Assembly: GCA_030432155.1 (NCBI GenBank)
Contig: JAUIHQ010000003.1
Span: 1 to 50,110, forward strand
Direction: 5' to 3'
From: a bacterium
GTDB lineage: Bacteria; Verrucomicrobiota; Kiritimatiellia; CAIVKH01
Length of the DNA stretch: 50,110 bases
Made by a program: the position numbers and the translations under genes. Positions 18,633 through 27,159 of this stretch are shown here, piece by piece. Below the pieces are notes generated by a model that saw only the letters and a list, made by a program, of their open reading frames with translations, had not been told where the DNA came from and ran no database searches. Position 1 is the first letter of the stretch; every line of letters starts with the position of its first letter.

Positions 18633-19793
18633 TTACCGGAAGCGTGAAAACAGGCGATCCCGCAGGCGACGTGGTACTGGTGTAGAAGGCGGCGGGACGG
18701 GAATCCGGGCCAGGGCTTCGGGGTTGACCTTTCGGGCGAGGTCGCAAAGCTCCTCGGTGTAGCTTCGTTCCGGTGCATACCGCTTGAGGTTGAGCCCGCC
18801 AAAACAGGATGGCGGCATGGCGGCGAGGTCAAAGCCGGGCGGGAACGTCGCAAAGGCATCCAGCTTGCCCGTCAGCCACAGCGGCGCCATGACCTTCTGG
18901 CATTTGCGGCACACCCCGCAGTTGAGGTAGGCGCCCGGTTGCTGGAAACACACGCGCAGATGCTGCTGAACCACCGGCCAGTCGGCCACGGCCAGGATTT
19001 TTTCGATCCGCGAGGCTTCGCACCCATGGTGAAGAAACGTCAGGTTCTCGGTGGAGGCCAGGGCATCGGTATACGGATTCGAGCCGATGGGGGGATTCAG
19101 AAGGGAGTACCGATTGGTCGAAGGAATGATCAGGCGGCGCAAACCATGTTGCAGGAACAGGCCGACCGCCTGAATCGCGGCGCCGTGAAAGGTGATCCAG
19201 GATACATGGGGTTCGACCAGCGCCCGGACATTGGTGCGGCACCGCAGGAGCTTGACCGATTGCGTGGCCAGCGCCGCTTCATTGCCGGCGGCGGCTTCCT
19301 CGTAAAACCGGGGATCCTCCAGCGGGATATCGAACCCGTGAACAAACAATCCGTACCCGATGCGGTGATTGGCCACCGGTTCGGTTTCCGGCCGGTGATG
19401 CCACAGGGTGTGGAACGAATCCACCCCTCCGGTGAAACAAGCCGCGACCGCTTCCGCCGGGGTGACGGCTTCTTCGTAGCCGGCAGCATGCAGGGCGACC
19501 ATGCTCAGTTTATCAGGGAACCAAAGATGGAAATACTTTTGGATCTGGCGCGCGCCGTAATGAAATGCCGGCGAAAGCGGGGCATCCACCGTGACCGACT
19601 CCCCCAGGGCCATGGCGAGAAAGAGAGCCGCCATCACCGGGGCTTCCATACGGTCGGAGATCCACCCGGCATAGGCATCGGGCACGGAGAAACTCAGGTC
19701 CTCCGGAGCAAGACCCGCGGTCTCGAATTCAATCCGATATCGGCATTCCGTCCATGCGTGCGACGTGCAACATTCTCCAGGATAAATTCGCAT
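18633..19793 (-). CDS. PP-loop ATP-pyrophosphatase-like protein with QueC-like Cys cluster
   Basis: ACFTGGVDSFHTLWHH (SGGxDS-type PP loop); C-terminal CFQQPGAYLNCGVCRKC (C-x9-C-x2-C-x2-C). Confidence 0.65.
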   Translation of the reverse strand: MRIYPGECCTSHAWTECRYRIEFETAGLAPEDLSFSVPDAYAGWISDRMEAPVMAALFLAMALGESVTVDAPLSPAFHYGARQIQKYFHLWFPDKLSMVALHAAGYEEAVTPAEAVAACFTGGVDSFHTLWHHRPETEPVANHRIGYGLFVHGFDIPLEDPRFYEEAAAGNEAALATQSVKLLRCRTNVRALVEPHVSWITFHGAAIQAVGLFLQHGLRRLIIPSTNRYSLLNPPIGSNPYTDALASTENLTFLHHGCEASRIEKILAVADWPVVQQHLRVCFQQPGAYLNCGVCRKCQKVMAPLWLTGKLDAFATFPPGFDLAAMPPSCFGGLNLKRYAPERSYTEELCDLARKVNPEALARIPVPPPSTPVPRRLRDRLFSRFR

Positions 19794-19806
19794 GACAAGA
19801 AATGAT

Positions 19807-19979
19807 CCGAAGGAGTTCCCGTCATGACCCGAATGCCACTAGCTTAAGCTGATTTCCCATCGTAATCGTAATCATGCTCCATCATCCTAATCCCTCAACG
19901 TTGGAGGATTAAGATCAAGATTACGATGGGGACTGCTGTGCTCCCTTAAGCTAGTACCATTCCGTCATGACCCCTTCGG
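19807..19979. repeat. large nested imperfect palindrome (foldback/MITE-like element candidate)
   Basis: Nested inverted pairs: CCGAAGG 19807/CCTTCGG 19973; GTCATGAC 19821/19964; ACTAGCTTAAG 19838/CTTAAGCTAGT 19945; CCCATCGTAATC 19856/GATTACGATGGG 19919; TAATCC 19888/GGATTA 19906; central CAACGTTG 19896-19903. Confidence 0.65.
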
Positions 19980-20171
19980 GGAGACATGAGCAACCGCCCA
20001 CCGAAACCCCGCCGAGAGCCTCCTTTTCACGGCCCAGAACGTGGCATAACGATGGCACGGGATCAAGTACGACGGCTCCCGCCATCAGATAAGGGACAGG
20101 CATAGGTGGCAAGTGGTGGTTGATGTCAGGGTACATCCCGAATCAGGTCGAAGGTGAACGCATCTGTGCGG

Positions 20172-20220
20172 TTTTCCAATCATTGGAAAATGCCCGGGGC
20201 GATGTTTCCAATGATTGGAA
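20172..20220. promoter_or_regulatory. paired palindromes TTTTCCAATCATTGGAAAA and TTTCCAATGATTGGAA upstream of the hydrogenase operon
   Basis: Site 1 20172-20190 and site 2 20205-20220; centres 32 bp apart; the two sites are also mutual reverse complements. Functional role unproven. Confidence 0.45.
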
Positions 20221-20398
20221 TCGCGGAGATCTGGCGGGCGAACACACAGAACGGCCATCAGGGTTTCCCCTACCTAAAGTATCGTACCTGCCTGACCCCG
20301 CTCACCCCTTGTCGGTCTGAGCTCAATTCTGTCATCGTCGGGGGCATGGAAACCCAAATGGTATCTGTGTTCGGGCTCCGTACCGGGGAGGCCGGGTC

Positions 20399-20926
20399 AT
20401 GAAGCGGTTTGTTTCAACCCTGGTTCCGGTCATGGCGCTCTACATGTGGCTGACCGCCGGCTCCGGCGATGTATTCGGCTTGTGGGCAGCATCGGAGCTG
20501 GTGCTCGGGGCGGTCCTGAGCGTGATCACGGCCTGGCTGACCGCCCTTCACGTCGGTTCCGCCGGCGTCACCCTGCCGGTGAACCCGCTGCGCTGGATCC
20601 TTTTCGCCCTCTACCTGATCGGACCGTTTCTGTTGGAAATGGCCAAGGCCAACCTCGATGTGGCCTACCGGGTCATCACCGGCCGGATCAACCCCGGCAT
20701 CGTCCGGGTAAACTCGGGCATGAAGACGGCGGGATCGACCACCGCCCTCGCCAACTCGATCACCCTGACCCCCGGCACCCTGACCGTGGGGGTTGATGAG
20801 GAAACCAACGACCTTTTCATCCACAAGATCAACCTCACCGAGGAGGAAGCAGCCCGGTCGGCATGGGACAGCAGAGACCTGTTCGGCTTCAACCTCCCCG
20901 CCATGATCCGGAGGTTCTCGGAATGA
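20399..20926 (+). CDS. mbhA: Mbh subunit A / MnhE-like antiporter subunit
   Basis: Small membrane protein; MnhE-type organisation (VLGAVLSVITAWL...ALYLIGPFLLEMAKANLDVAYRVITGRINPGIVRV...TLTPGTLTVGVDEE). Confidence 0.85.
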   Translation: MKRFVSTLVPVMALYMWLTAGSGDVFGLWAASELVLGAVLSVITAWLTALHVGSAGVTLPVNPLRWILFALYLIGPFLLEMAKANLDVAYRVITGRINPGIVRVNSGMKTAGSTTALANSITLTPGTLTVGVDEETNDLFIHKINLTEEEAARSAWDSRDLFGFNLPAMIRRFSE

Positions 20927-21180
20927 CCGGCGCCTGGACCATCGCCCTTGTCGTGCTCGCTGTTCTGATCCTGCTGGCACTTGTCCGATTGCTCCGCGGA
21001 CCATCGGTCCCGGACCGGGTGGTCGCCCTCGACGCGGTCAACACCCTCGTTGTGGCATCCATGATCATCCTCGCGGTCGTCAAGAAACAGGTCATCTTCG
21101 TCGATGTCGCCATCGTCTATGCCCTGCTATCGTTCGTGGGCCTCCTGTTCATCGCCAAGTACCTCGGGAGGGAGATGTAA
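20923..21180 (+). CDS. mbhB: Mbh subunit B / MnhF-like
   Basis: LVRLLRGPSVPDRVVALDAVNTLVV...FVDVAIVYALLSFVGLLFIAKYL; ATGA overlap. Confidence 0.87.
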   Translation: MTGAWTIALVVLAVLILLALVRLLRGPSVPDRVVALDAVNTLVVASMIILAVVKKQVIFVDVAIVYALLSFVGLLFIAKYLGREM

Positions 21181-21533
21181 TGGAAGCAGTCGTCCTCATC
21201 TGCCTCGTGATCGGGCTCTTGTTTAACTCGTTGGGCATCATCGGGATCCTTCGGTTCCCCGACGTCTATACCCGCCTTCACGCCAGCACCAAGGCCACGA
21301 CCTTCGGATCGATCTTTGTCTCGCTGTCGGTCATTGTCTACGCCGCCGCCCGGTTCGCCGGCGATGGCGACCGTCCGATGCTCTCCTTGGCCCTCCACGT
21401 GCTGGTGGCGATGTTCGTGCTCGCGTTCACCAATGCCGCCGGCGCCCACGCCATCGCCCGGGCCGCCCACCGGAGCGGCACCCTGCCTTCCCCATCCGTA
21501 CGGGACGACCTCAACGAGGAGGCGGGCTCATGA
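21180..21533 (+). CDS. mbhC: Mbh subunit C / MnhG-like
   Basis: LIGLLFNSLGIIGILRFPDVYTRLHASTKATTFGSI is the MnhG signature region. Confidence 0.9.
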   Translation: MEAVVLICLVIGLLFNSLGIIGILRFPDVYTRLHASTKATTFGSIFVSLSVIVYAAARFAGDGDRPMLSLALHVLVAMFVLAFTNAAGAHAIARAAHRSGTLPSPSVRDDLNEEAGS

Positions 21534-21784
21534 TGCTGGTGTTGTTCCACCTTTTGATTCTCGCCGGGCTGATCATTACCGCGGCTTCGGTTGTCTATTT
21601 CCGCGACCTTCTGGCCGCCGCCATCTCGCTGGCTGCATTCAGCCTGTTGCTCGCGCTTGAATTCTACCTGCTCCAGGCGCCCGACGTCGCCATTGCCGAA
21701 GCGGGTATCGGCGCGGGGCTGACCACCGCCATCTACATCATCGCCATCCGCGGCACGAAGCGGAAGGAGGATCCGGACGAATGA
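21530..21784 (+). CDS. mbhD: Mbh subunit D (MbhD/DUF4040-like)
   Basis: FRDLLAAAISLAAFSLLLALEFYLLQAPDVAIAEAGIGAGLTTAIYIIAI. Confidence 0.85.
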   Translation: MMLVLFHLLILAGLIITAASVVYFRDLLAAAISLAAFSLLLALEFYLLQAPDVAIAEAGIGAGLTTAIYIIAIRGTKRKEDPDE

Positions 21785-22065
21785 GAATCATCCTCGGCCT
21801 CACCATTCTTCTGGTCCTCGGGGCGGCGTTCGTTCACATCGCTAGCGATGTGCCGTTCGGCAAACCCGCGGTCACGGACATGGACGACTATTTCATCGCC
21901 AACGGACAGGAGCAGACCGGCGCGAACAACATCGTCACCGGCGTCCTGTTCGATTATCGCGGCCTCGACACCCTGATCGAGGCCACGGTTCTGTTCACCG
22001 CGGTCCTCGGGGTCAGCGTCATGTTCCGCAAGCTCAAGGAGGGCGAACAGTATGAGAATGACTAA
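21781..22065 (+). CDS. mbhE: Mbh subunit E-like
   Basis: N-terminal TM; NNIVTGVLFDYRGLDTLIEATVLFTAVLGV, as in MbhE/MnhA C-terminal regions. Confidence 0.82.
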   Translation: MRIILGLTILLVLGAAFVHIASDVPFGKPAVTDMDDYFIANGQEQTGANNIVTGVLFDYRGLDTLIEATVLFTAVLGVSVMFRKLKEGEQYEND

Positions 22066-22519
22066 GGTCGTTCGCACCGTTGCCGATCTCCTGTACCCGT
22101 TCTGCATGATCTTCGGGCTGTACGTGGTGGCCCACGGGCACCTGACCCCCGGCGGCGGTTTCCAGGGCGGCGCGGTCATCGCCACCGCCACCGCATTGTT
22201 GATTGCGGCCCATCGTTATGACGACGTCTCGGCCCGGGTCAAATCCGCACGGATGAAGGTGTTTGAATCGGTCGGCCTGCTCGGCTTTCTGATCCTCGGC
22301 TTCTCCGCGATCATCCTCGGCCAGCCCGCGTTCCGGAACTGGATGCTCAGCCGCGGCTCGCTCTTCAACGATTCCGTCGCCTTCGGGGTCAACCCCGGCG
22401 CCCTGACCACCGGCGGCCTGATGCCGCTGATGAATCTTGCCGTGGGCCTGGAAGTGCTGGGCGCCCTGACCATTATTACATTGTATATGCTCTCGGGCAC
22501 GAAGGAGGATCCTTCATGA
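22052..22519 (+). CDS. mbhF: Mbh subunit F / MnhB-like
   Basis: LLYPFCMIFGLYVVAHGHLTPGGGFQGGAVIATA is the MnhB signature. Confidence 0.9.
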   Translation: MRMTKVVRTVADLLYPFCMIFGLYVVAHGHLTPGGGFQGGAVIATATALLIAAHRYDDVSARVKSARMKVFESVGLLGFLILGFSAIILGQPAFRNWMLSRGSLFNDSVAFGVNPGALTTGGLMPLMNLAVGLEVLGALTIITLYMLSGTKEDPS

Positions 22520-22881
22520 ACGGCGGTTCCGTCATCATCGCCCACGCCCCGCTGTTCGCGGTGGCGGTGATCTTCCTGCTCGGGCTCTCCATCCTTTTCT
22601 TCAAGCGGAACCTGATCAAGATCCTGATGGGCATCACGCTCATCGAGGCCGCGATCAACCTGTTTCTCGTCTCCACCGGCTACCGCATGGATGCGATCGC
22701 CCCGATCTTCACCAACGCCCCGGAAGGCGCGGTCATGGCCCTGCCCACCGTGCAGGCGCTGACCCTCACCTCCATCGTCATCGGCGTGGCCTCCAGCGCG
22801 ATGATGCTGTCGTTCGTGATGCTGATCTACCGTCACTACAAGACGACCAACGTGAACCGGATCCGGGGGATGAAAGGCTGA
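22516..22881 (+). CDS. mbhG: Mbh subunit G / MnhC (NuoK)-like
   Basis: GLSILFFKRNLIKILMGITLIEAAINLFLVSTGY...LPTVQALTLTSIVIGVASSAMMLSFVMLIYRHY. Confidence 0.9.
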   Translation: MNGGSVIIAHAPLFAVAVIFLLGLSILFFKRNLIKILMGITLIEAAINLFLVSTGYRMDAIAPIFTNAPEGAVMALPTVQALTLTSIVIGVASSAMMLSFVMLIYRHYKTTNVNRIRGMKG

Positions 22882-24452
22882 TGATGTCGACTCTCCAGCA
22901 ACACGCACCGGCCCTGCTGATCGCGATCCCGCTGTTCGCGGCGTTCTCCATGCCCCTCGTCGGGAAGAACCCCGGGTTCCGCAAGATGTGGACGATCGTG
23001 CTGATGACCCTGACCTCGCTGACCGGTCTCATGCTCGCCTGTTCGGTGTTCCGGGACGGCTCCATCGTGTATGTGTTCGGCGCGGCCGACGCCTCGCAGG
23101 CCCTGGCCGAAGGGTCCGGGTTCCCGATCCGCATCATGTTCACGATCGACGCGATGAGCGCGCTGATGACGATCATCATCGCCATCCTCGCCTTTGCGGT
23201 CACCCTCTACTCCCTCGCCGCCGACGGCGGGCACTCGGGCCTCGAGGGTTTTTATTCCCTGCTTTTCCTGATGGTGGCGGGCGCGCTGGGCATGGTGAAC
23301 ACCGGCGACCTGTTCAACTTCTTTGTCTTCCTCGAGGTTGCCTCCCTGTCCGGGGCCGCGCTCGCCGCGTTCCGTATCGACAAGGGGGTGGCGGTCGAGG
23401 CGGGCTTGAAATACGCGCTGATCAGCGGCCTCGGCGGCCTGAGCGTCCTCGTCGCCATCGGCCTCCTCTACAGCCAGTACAATGCCCTCAACATCGCCGA
23501 GCTGGCCGCGCGCATTCAGTTCACCCGGCTCGATATGATCGCCTTCGTGCTGCTGGCGGTTCCCCTCGCGATGAAATGCGGCGCGGTGCCGATGCACTTC
23601 TGGACGCCGGACACCTACGCCGCCGCACCCTCATCGGTCACTGCGTTCCTCGTGGTCACCAGCCAGGCCAGCCTGTATGCCCTGTTCCGGATCTGCTTCA
23701 CCCTGTTCGGCGATCCGGCCGCGATCAACATCGCCGTCTTCGGATGGTTCATCGTCGCACTCGGTGTCCTGTCGATGTTCGTGGGCGTGACCATGGCCAT
23801 TCCCCAGAAGGACGTGAAGCGGCTGATGGCCTACCACGCGATTTCCCAGACCGGCTACATGCTCCTCGGCGTGGGGGTGGGACTGGCGGTGCTCGGGAAT
23901 GCCAAGGCGCTCGGCGACTACGGCATGACCTCGATGAGCGGCGGTCTGTTCCACATCATCAACCATGCGATTTACAAGGGCCTGCTGTTCCTGACCGCGG
24001 GCGCGGTGTTTTACCGCATCGGCACCCGCAACCTCAACCGGATGGGCGGACTCGGGCATACCATGCCGGTCACCATGATCTGCTTCATCGCCGGCGCCCT
24101 CGCCATCGCCGGCATCCCGCCGTTCAACGGATTCGCCTCGAAGCTCCTGATCTACGAATCGGTCTTTGCCTTCAATCCCTTTATCGCGATCGTGGCCATG
24201 CTGGTGAGCATCCTTACCCTCGCCTCGTTCGTGAAGGTGTTCCACTCGATGTTCATGGGCCCCCGACAGCCGGATCACGGCGAGGTCAGGGAGGCCCCGC
24301 GTCCGATGGTCATCGGCATGGCCCTGCTCGCGGTGCTGGTCATTCTGTTCGGCCTGATTCCGACCGCGGTGGTCGAGAGCATCATACGGCCCGCCGCCGA
24401 AGCCCTGCTCGACCGGGCCGGCTACATTGCAACCGTGCTGGGAGGACCCTGA
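22881..24452 (+). CDS. mbhH: Mbh subunit H / MnhD-NuoN-type antiporter subunit
   Basis: 523 aa, multi-TM; GDLFNFFVFLEVASLSGAAL, MKCGAVPMHFWTPDTYAAAPSSVTAFL, QKDVKRLMAYHAISQTGYMLLG, HIINHAIYKGLLFLTAGAV. Confidence 0.93.
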   Translation: MMSTLQQHAPALLIAIPLFAAFSMPLVGKNPGFRKMWTIVLMTLTSLTGLMLACSVFRDGSIVYVFGAADASQALAEGSGFPIRIMFTIDAMSALMTIIIAILAFAVTLYSLAADGGHSGLEGFYSLLFLMVAGALGMVNTGDLFNFFVFLEVASLSGAALAAFRIDKGVAVEAGLKYALISGLGGLSVLVAIGLLYSQYNALNIAELAARIQFTRLDMIAFVLLAVPLAMKCGAVPMHFWTPDTYAAAPSSVTAFLVVTSQASLYALFRICFTLFGDPAAINIAVFGWFIVALGVLSMFVGVTMAIPQKDVKRLMAYHAISQTGYMLLGVGVGLAVLGNAKALGDYGMTSMSGGLFHIINHAIYKGLLFLTAGAVFYRIGTRNLNRMGGLGHTMPVTMICFIAGALAIAGIPPFNGFASKLLIYESVFAFNPFIAIVAMLVSILTLASFVKVFHSMFMGPRQPDHGEVREAPRPMVIGMALLAVLVILFGLIPTAVVESIIRPAAEALLDRAGYIATVLGGP

Positions 24453-24453
24453 G

Positions 24454-24795
24454 ATGGATGTCACGACCACCCTGGAAACCGGATACGGCGCCTGGAGCCC
24501 GCTGGTGTGGCTGGCCGCGTTCGCGGTCACGATGGTCATCGCCCTGCTCATCCGGTCCACCGGCGAATCCCGTTACAAGAAGGATTCCAACCAGACCAAG
24601 CCCTTCATTTCCGGTAACGAAGCCCCCCAGGATGCATACCATATCCGGGCCGGCAACCTGTACTGGGGCTATCTCGAAGCATTGAAGGGTTACTACCAAA
24701 AGCTGGTTCCCCTTCACACCGGGATCATGACGGACTATGTTCTATGGATGTTCGGGGTGGTCGCGATCATGCTTCTGATAGGACTTTCGATATGA
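24454..24795 (+). CDS. mbhI: Mbh subunit I-like linker subunit
   Basis: Two terminal TM helices; positional equivalent of mbhI between the H and J subunits; start moved from 24427 to ATG 24454. Confidence 0.75.
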   Translation: MDVTTTLETGYGAWSPLVWLAAFAVTMVIALLIRSTGESRYKKDSNQTKPFISGNEAPQDAYHIRAGNLYWGYLEALKGYYQKLVPLHTGIMTDYVLWMFGVVAIMLLIGLSI

Positions 24796-25223
24796 AGTAT
24801 CCCAACTCCTTCCGCAAATCGCTGTGGACGTTCCTGTTTAACGCGGGCTCGTGCAACGGCTGTGAAATCGAGATGGTGGCCCTGCTGACCCCGCGCTACG
24901 ACGTGGAACGGTTCGGGATCAAGCTGGTGGGTTCCCCCCGCCATGCCGACCTGCTCCTCATCACCGGCCCGGTCACCCGCAAGATCGCCCCCCGCCTGCG
25001 CATGGTCTATGAACAAATGCCCGACCCCAAGGTGGTCATCAACGTCGGCGTGTGCGGTGTCTCCGGCGGCGCCTTTTACGAGTCGTACAGCCTGATCGGG
25101 CCGGTCGATGACATCATTCCCGTCGATGTCTACGTTCCGGGCTGCCCGCCCCGGCCGGAGGCGATCATTCACGCCGCGGTGAAGGCGCTGGAAAAACTGG
25201 AACGGGCCGAGGTGGCATCATGA
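24792..25223 (+). CDS. mbhJ: [NiFe] hydrogenase small subunit (MbhJ/NuoB-like)
   Basis: FNAGSCNGCEIEMVALLTPRYD...GVCGVSGG...VYVPGCPPRPEAI: proximal 4Fe-4S cysteines. ATGA overlap at 24792. Confidence 0.92.
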   Translation: MKYPNSFRKSLWTFLFNAGSCNGCEIEMVALLTPRYDVERFGIKLVGSPRHADLLLITGPVTRKIAPRLRMVYEQMPDPKVVINVGVCGVSGGAFYESYSLIGPVDDIIPVDVYVPGCPPRPEAIIHAAVKALEKLERAEVAS

Positions 25224-25912
25224 CGACGGCAATCCTGAATTCGGAGGAAATCCTCGCCCACATTGTGAAGGTCGCGGGCGAGGAATCGATGGTCGATACC
25301 CGGGTCGCGGCCTGGCCCGAGGGCACCAAGGGCGTGATGAGCCACTCGGTGTGGATCCGGATCAAGCGAGAACGGTTCAAAGTTGCCGTGCGCTCCCTGT
25401 TCGACCTCGACTACCCCCACATGGCGGTGATCTCCGGGGCGGACCTCGGCGACGACATTGAACTCCTCTACCACTTCTACCTGTTCTACGGCCACCGGCA
25501 CAAGGAAGTGCTGGTCACCATCGCGGTATCCGTGCCCAAGACCGACCCCACAATTCCGACCATCTCCGACCTGATCCCCGGCGCCCTGATCAGCGAGCGC
25601 GAGAAGCAGGAAATGCTCGGGGTGGTCGTCACCGACATCCCCGACAGCCGCCGGATCTTCCTGCCCGAGGACTTCCCCGAGGGGGTGTATCCCTGGCGGA
25701 AGGATGAAACCGGCATTCCCGAGGACATGATCAAGCAGCTCTGGAAAGTCGGACGGCCCCAGGAGCTGCTGGAGGATCCTCCGCCTCCGAAGAAAGCGCC
25801 CGCGCCGAAGCCGGAGGAGACGCCGGCCGGGGATGCGAACGCACCCGCTCCCGAAGCGGCGAAAGAAGACCCACCGGCGGACAAGCCGGCTCAAGGAGGA
25901 GAGGGCTCATGA
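25220..25912 (+). CDS. mbhK: Mbh subunit K (NuoC-like) with Pro/Ala-rich C-terminal tail
   Basis: HMAVISGADLGDDIELLYHFYLFYGHRHKEVLVTIAVSVPKTDPTIPTISDLIPGALISEREKQEMLGVVV: 30-kDa subunit pattern. Confidence 0.9.
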   Translation: MTTAILNSEEILAHIVKVAGEESMVDTRVAAWPEGTKGVMSHSVWIRIKRERFKVAVRSLFDLDYPHMAVISGADLGDDIELLYHFYLFYGHRHKEVLVTIAVSVPKTDPTIPTISDLIPGALISEREKQEMLGVVVTDIPDSRRIFLPEDFPEGVYPWRKDETGIPEDMIKQLWKVGRPQELLEDPPPPKKAPAPKPEETPAGDANAPAPEAAKEDPPADKPAQGGEGS

Positions 25913-27159
25913 TTGCTTCCACCGGAAAAGACAGTGCGATCACCTCGGCCTACATGGCCCAGATCGGTCCGAGCCATCCCGCGCTCAAGGAACCGGTCAT
26001 GTTCACGTTCGAGCTGGACGGCGAACGCGTGGTCTCCGCGGATTTCGCCCCCGGCATGGCCCACCGCGGCGTGGAATGGGCCGGCACCCGGCGCAACGCC
26101 ATCCAGACCCTGTATCTCGCCGAACGAATCTGCGGCATCTGCGGCATCACCCACTCGGTATCCTATGCCCGGGCGATCGAGCAGATCGCCGGCATCGAGG
26201 TTCCGGCCCGGGCCCACTACATCCGGAGCATCGTCGGTGAGCTGGAACGCATCCACTCCCACCTGCTGTGGGCCGGCGTGGCCGCCCATGAGCTGGGGTT
26301 CGACTCCCTGTTCTTCCTGACCTGGAAGGTCCGGGAACGGGTCATGGATGTGCTGGAGTATTTGTGCGGCAACCGGGTCCACTACGGCATTATGCAGATC
26401 GGCGGGGCCAACCGGGATATCACGCCCGACCAGTACCCCACCGTGCTCGAAGCCCTCGATTACTTCGAACAGCATTTCGGCCAGCTTGCCAAACTGTTCC
26501 TCGAGGATGACAGCATCCGTATCCGCTGCCGGGACTGCGGCGTCCTGACCAAACAGGAAGCGCTGGAGCTGTGCGCGGTCGGACCGACCGCCCGGGCCTC
26601 CGGCGTAGCCAAGGATGTCCGCCAGGACCATCCCTATGCCGCCTACGCCGACGTCGAGGTCAAGGCCATCACCCCCGACCAGTTCACCGGCGAGGTGCAT
26701 GGCGACGTGTTCGACCGGATCATCGTCCGGCTCTACGAGGTCAAGCAGTCGATCGACCTGACCCGCATCTTTATCGAGAACATGCCCCCGGCCGGACCGA
26801 TCCTTGCCGAAGAGAAAATGCCCAAGCTGCTGGCCCTGATCCGCAAGGCCGAAGGCGAAGCCATCGGACGCCACGAGGCGCCGCGGGGCGAAGTGCTCCA
26901 TTACCTCAAGCTGAACAAGAACGTCCAACCCGAGGTATGGAAAGTGCGCGCGCCATCCTACAACAACTACATGCCGTGGATTCCGATGTTGGAAGGCGAA
27001 CAGATCGCGGACATTCCGATCATCGTCGCCTCCATCGATCCCTGCATCTCCTGCTGCGACCGCGTGGCCTTCGTGCGCGGGGACCGGAAGGACATAGTCA
27101 CCAAGGAAGATCTCCACCGGATGTCGGTGGCGAAACAGAGGAAGATTCAACATGGGTAA
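25909..27159 (+). CDS. mbhL: [NiFe] hydrogenase large (catalytic) subunit
   Basis: AERICGICGITHSVSYARAIE (C75/C78) and DPCISCCDR (C379/C382): both Ni-Fe CxxC motifs retained; GPSHPALKEPV N-terminus; 40-residue segment from DPC to the C-terminus. Confidence 0.95.
   Translation: MIASTGKDSAITSAYMAQIGPSHPALKEPVMFTFELDGERVVSADFAPGMAHRGVEWAGTRRNAIQTLYLAERICGICGITHSVSYARAIEQIAGIEVPARAHYIRSIVGELERIHSHLLWAGVAAHELGFDSLFFLTWKVRERVMDVLEYLCGNRVHYGIMQIGGANRDITPDQYPTVLEALDYFEQHFGQLAKLFLEDDSIRIRCRDCGVLTKQEALELCAVGPTARASGVAKDVRQDHPYAAYADVEVKAITPDQFTGEVHGDVFDRIIVRLYEVKQSIDLTRIFIENMPPAGPILAEEKMPKLLALIRKAEGEAIGRHEAPRGEVLHYLKLNKNVQPEVWKVRAPSYNNYMPWIPMLEGEQIADIPIIVASIDPCISCCDRVAFVRGDRKDIVTKEDLHRMSVAKQRKIQHG

Noticed and set aside
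19951-20402. Short ORFs in the intergenic region before mbhA as possible transposase remnants
   Set aside because: No transposase motifs; translations are dominated by palindromic repeat sequence.
22988-24685. 565-aa plus-strand ORF overlapping mbhH
   Set aside because: Alternate frame of a clear NuoN-type gene; Arg/Pro/His-rich with no domain pattern.
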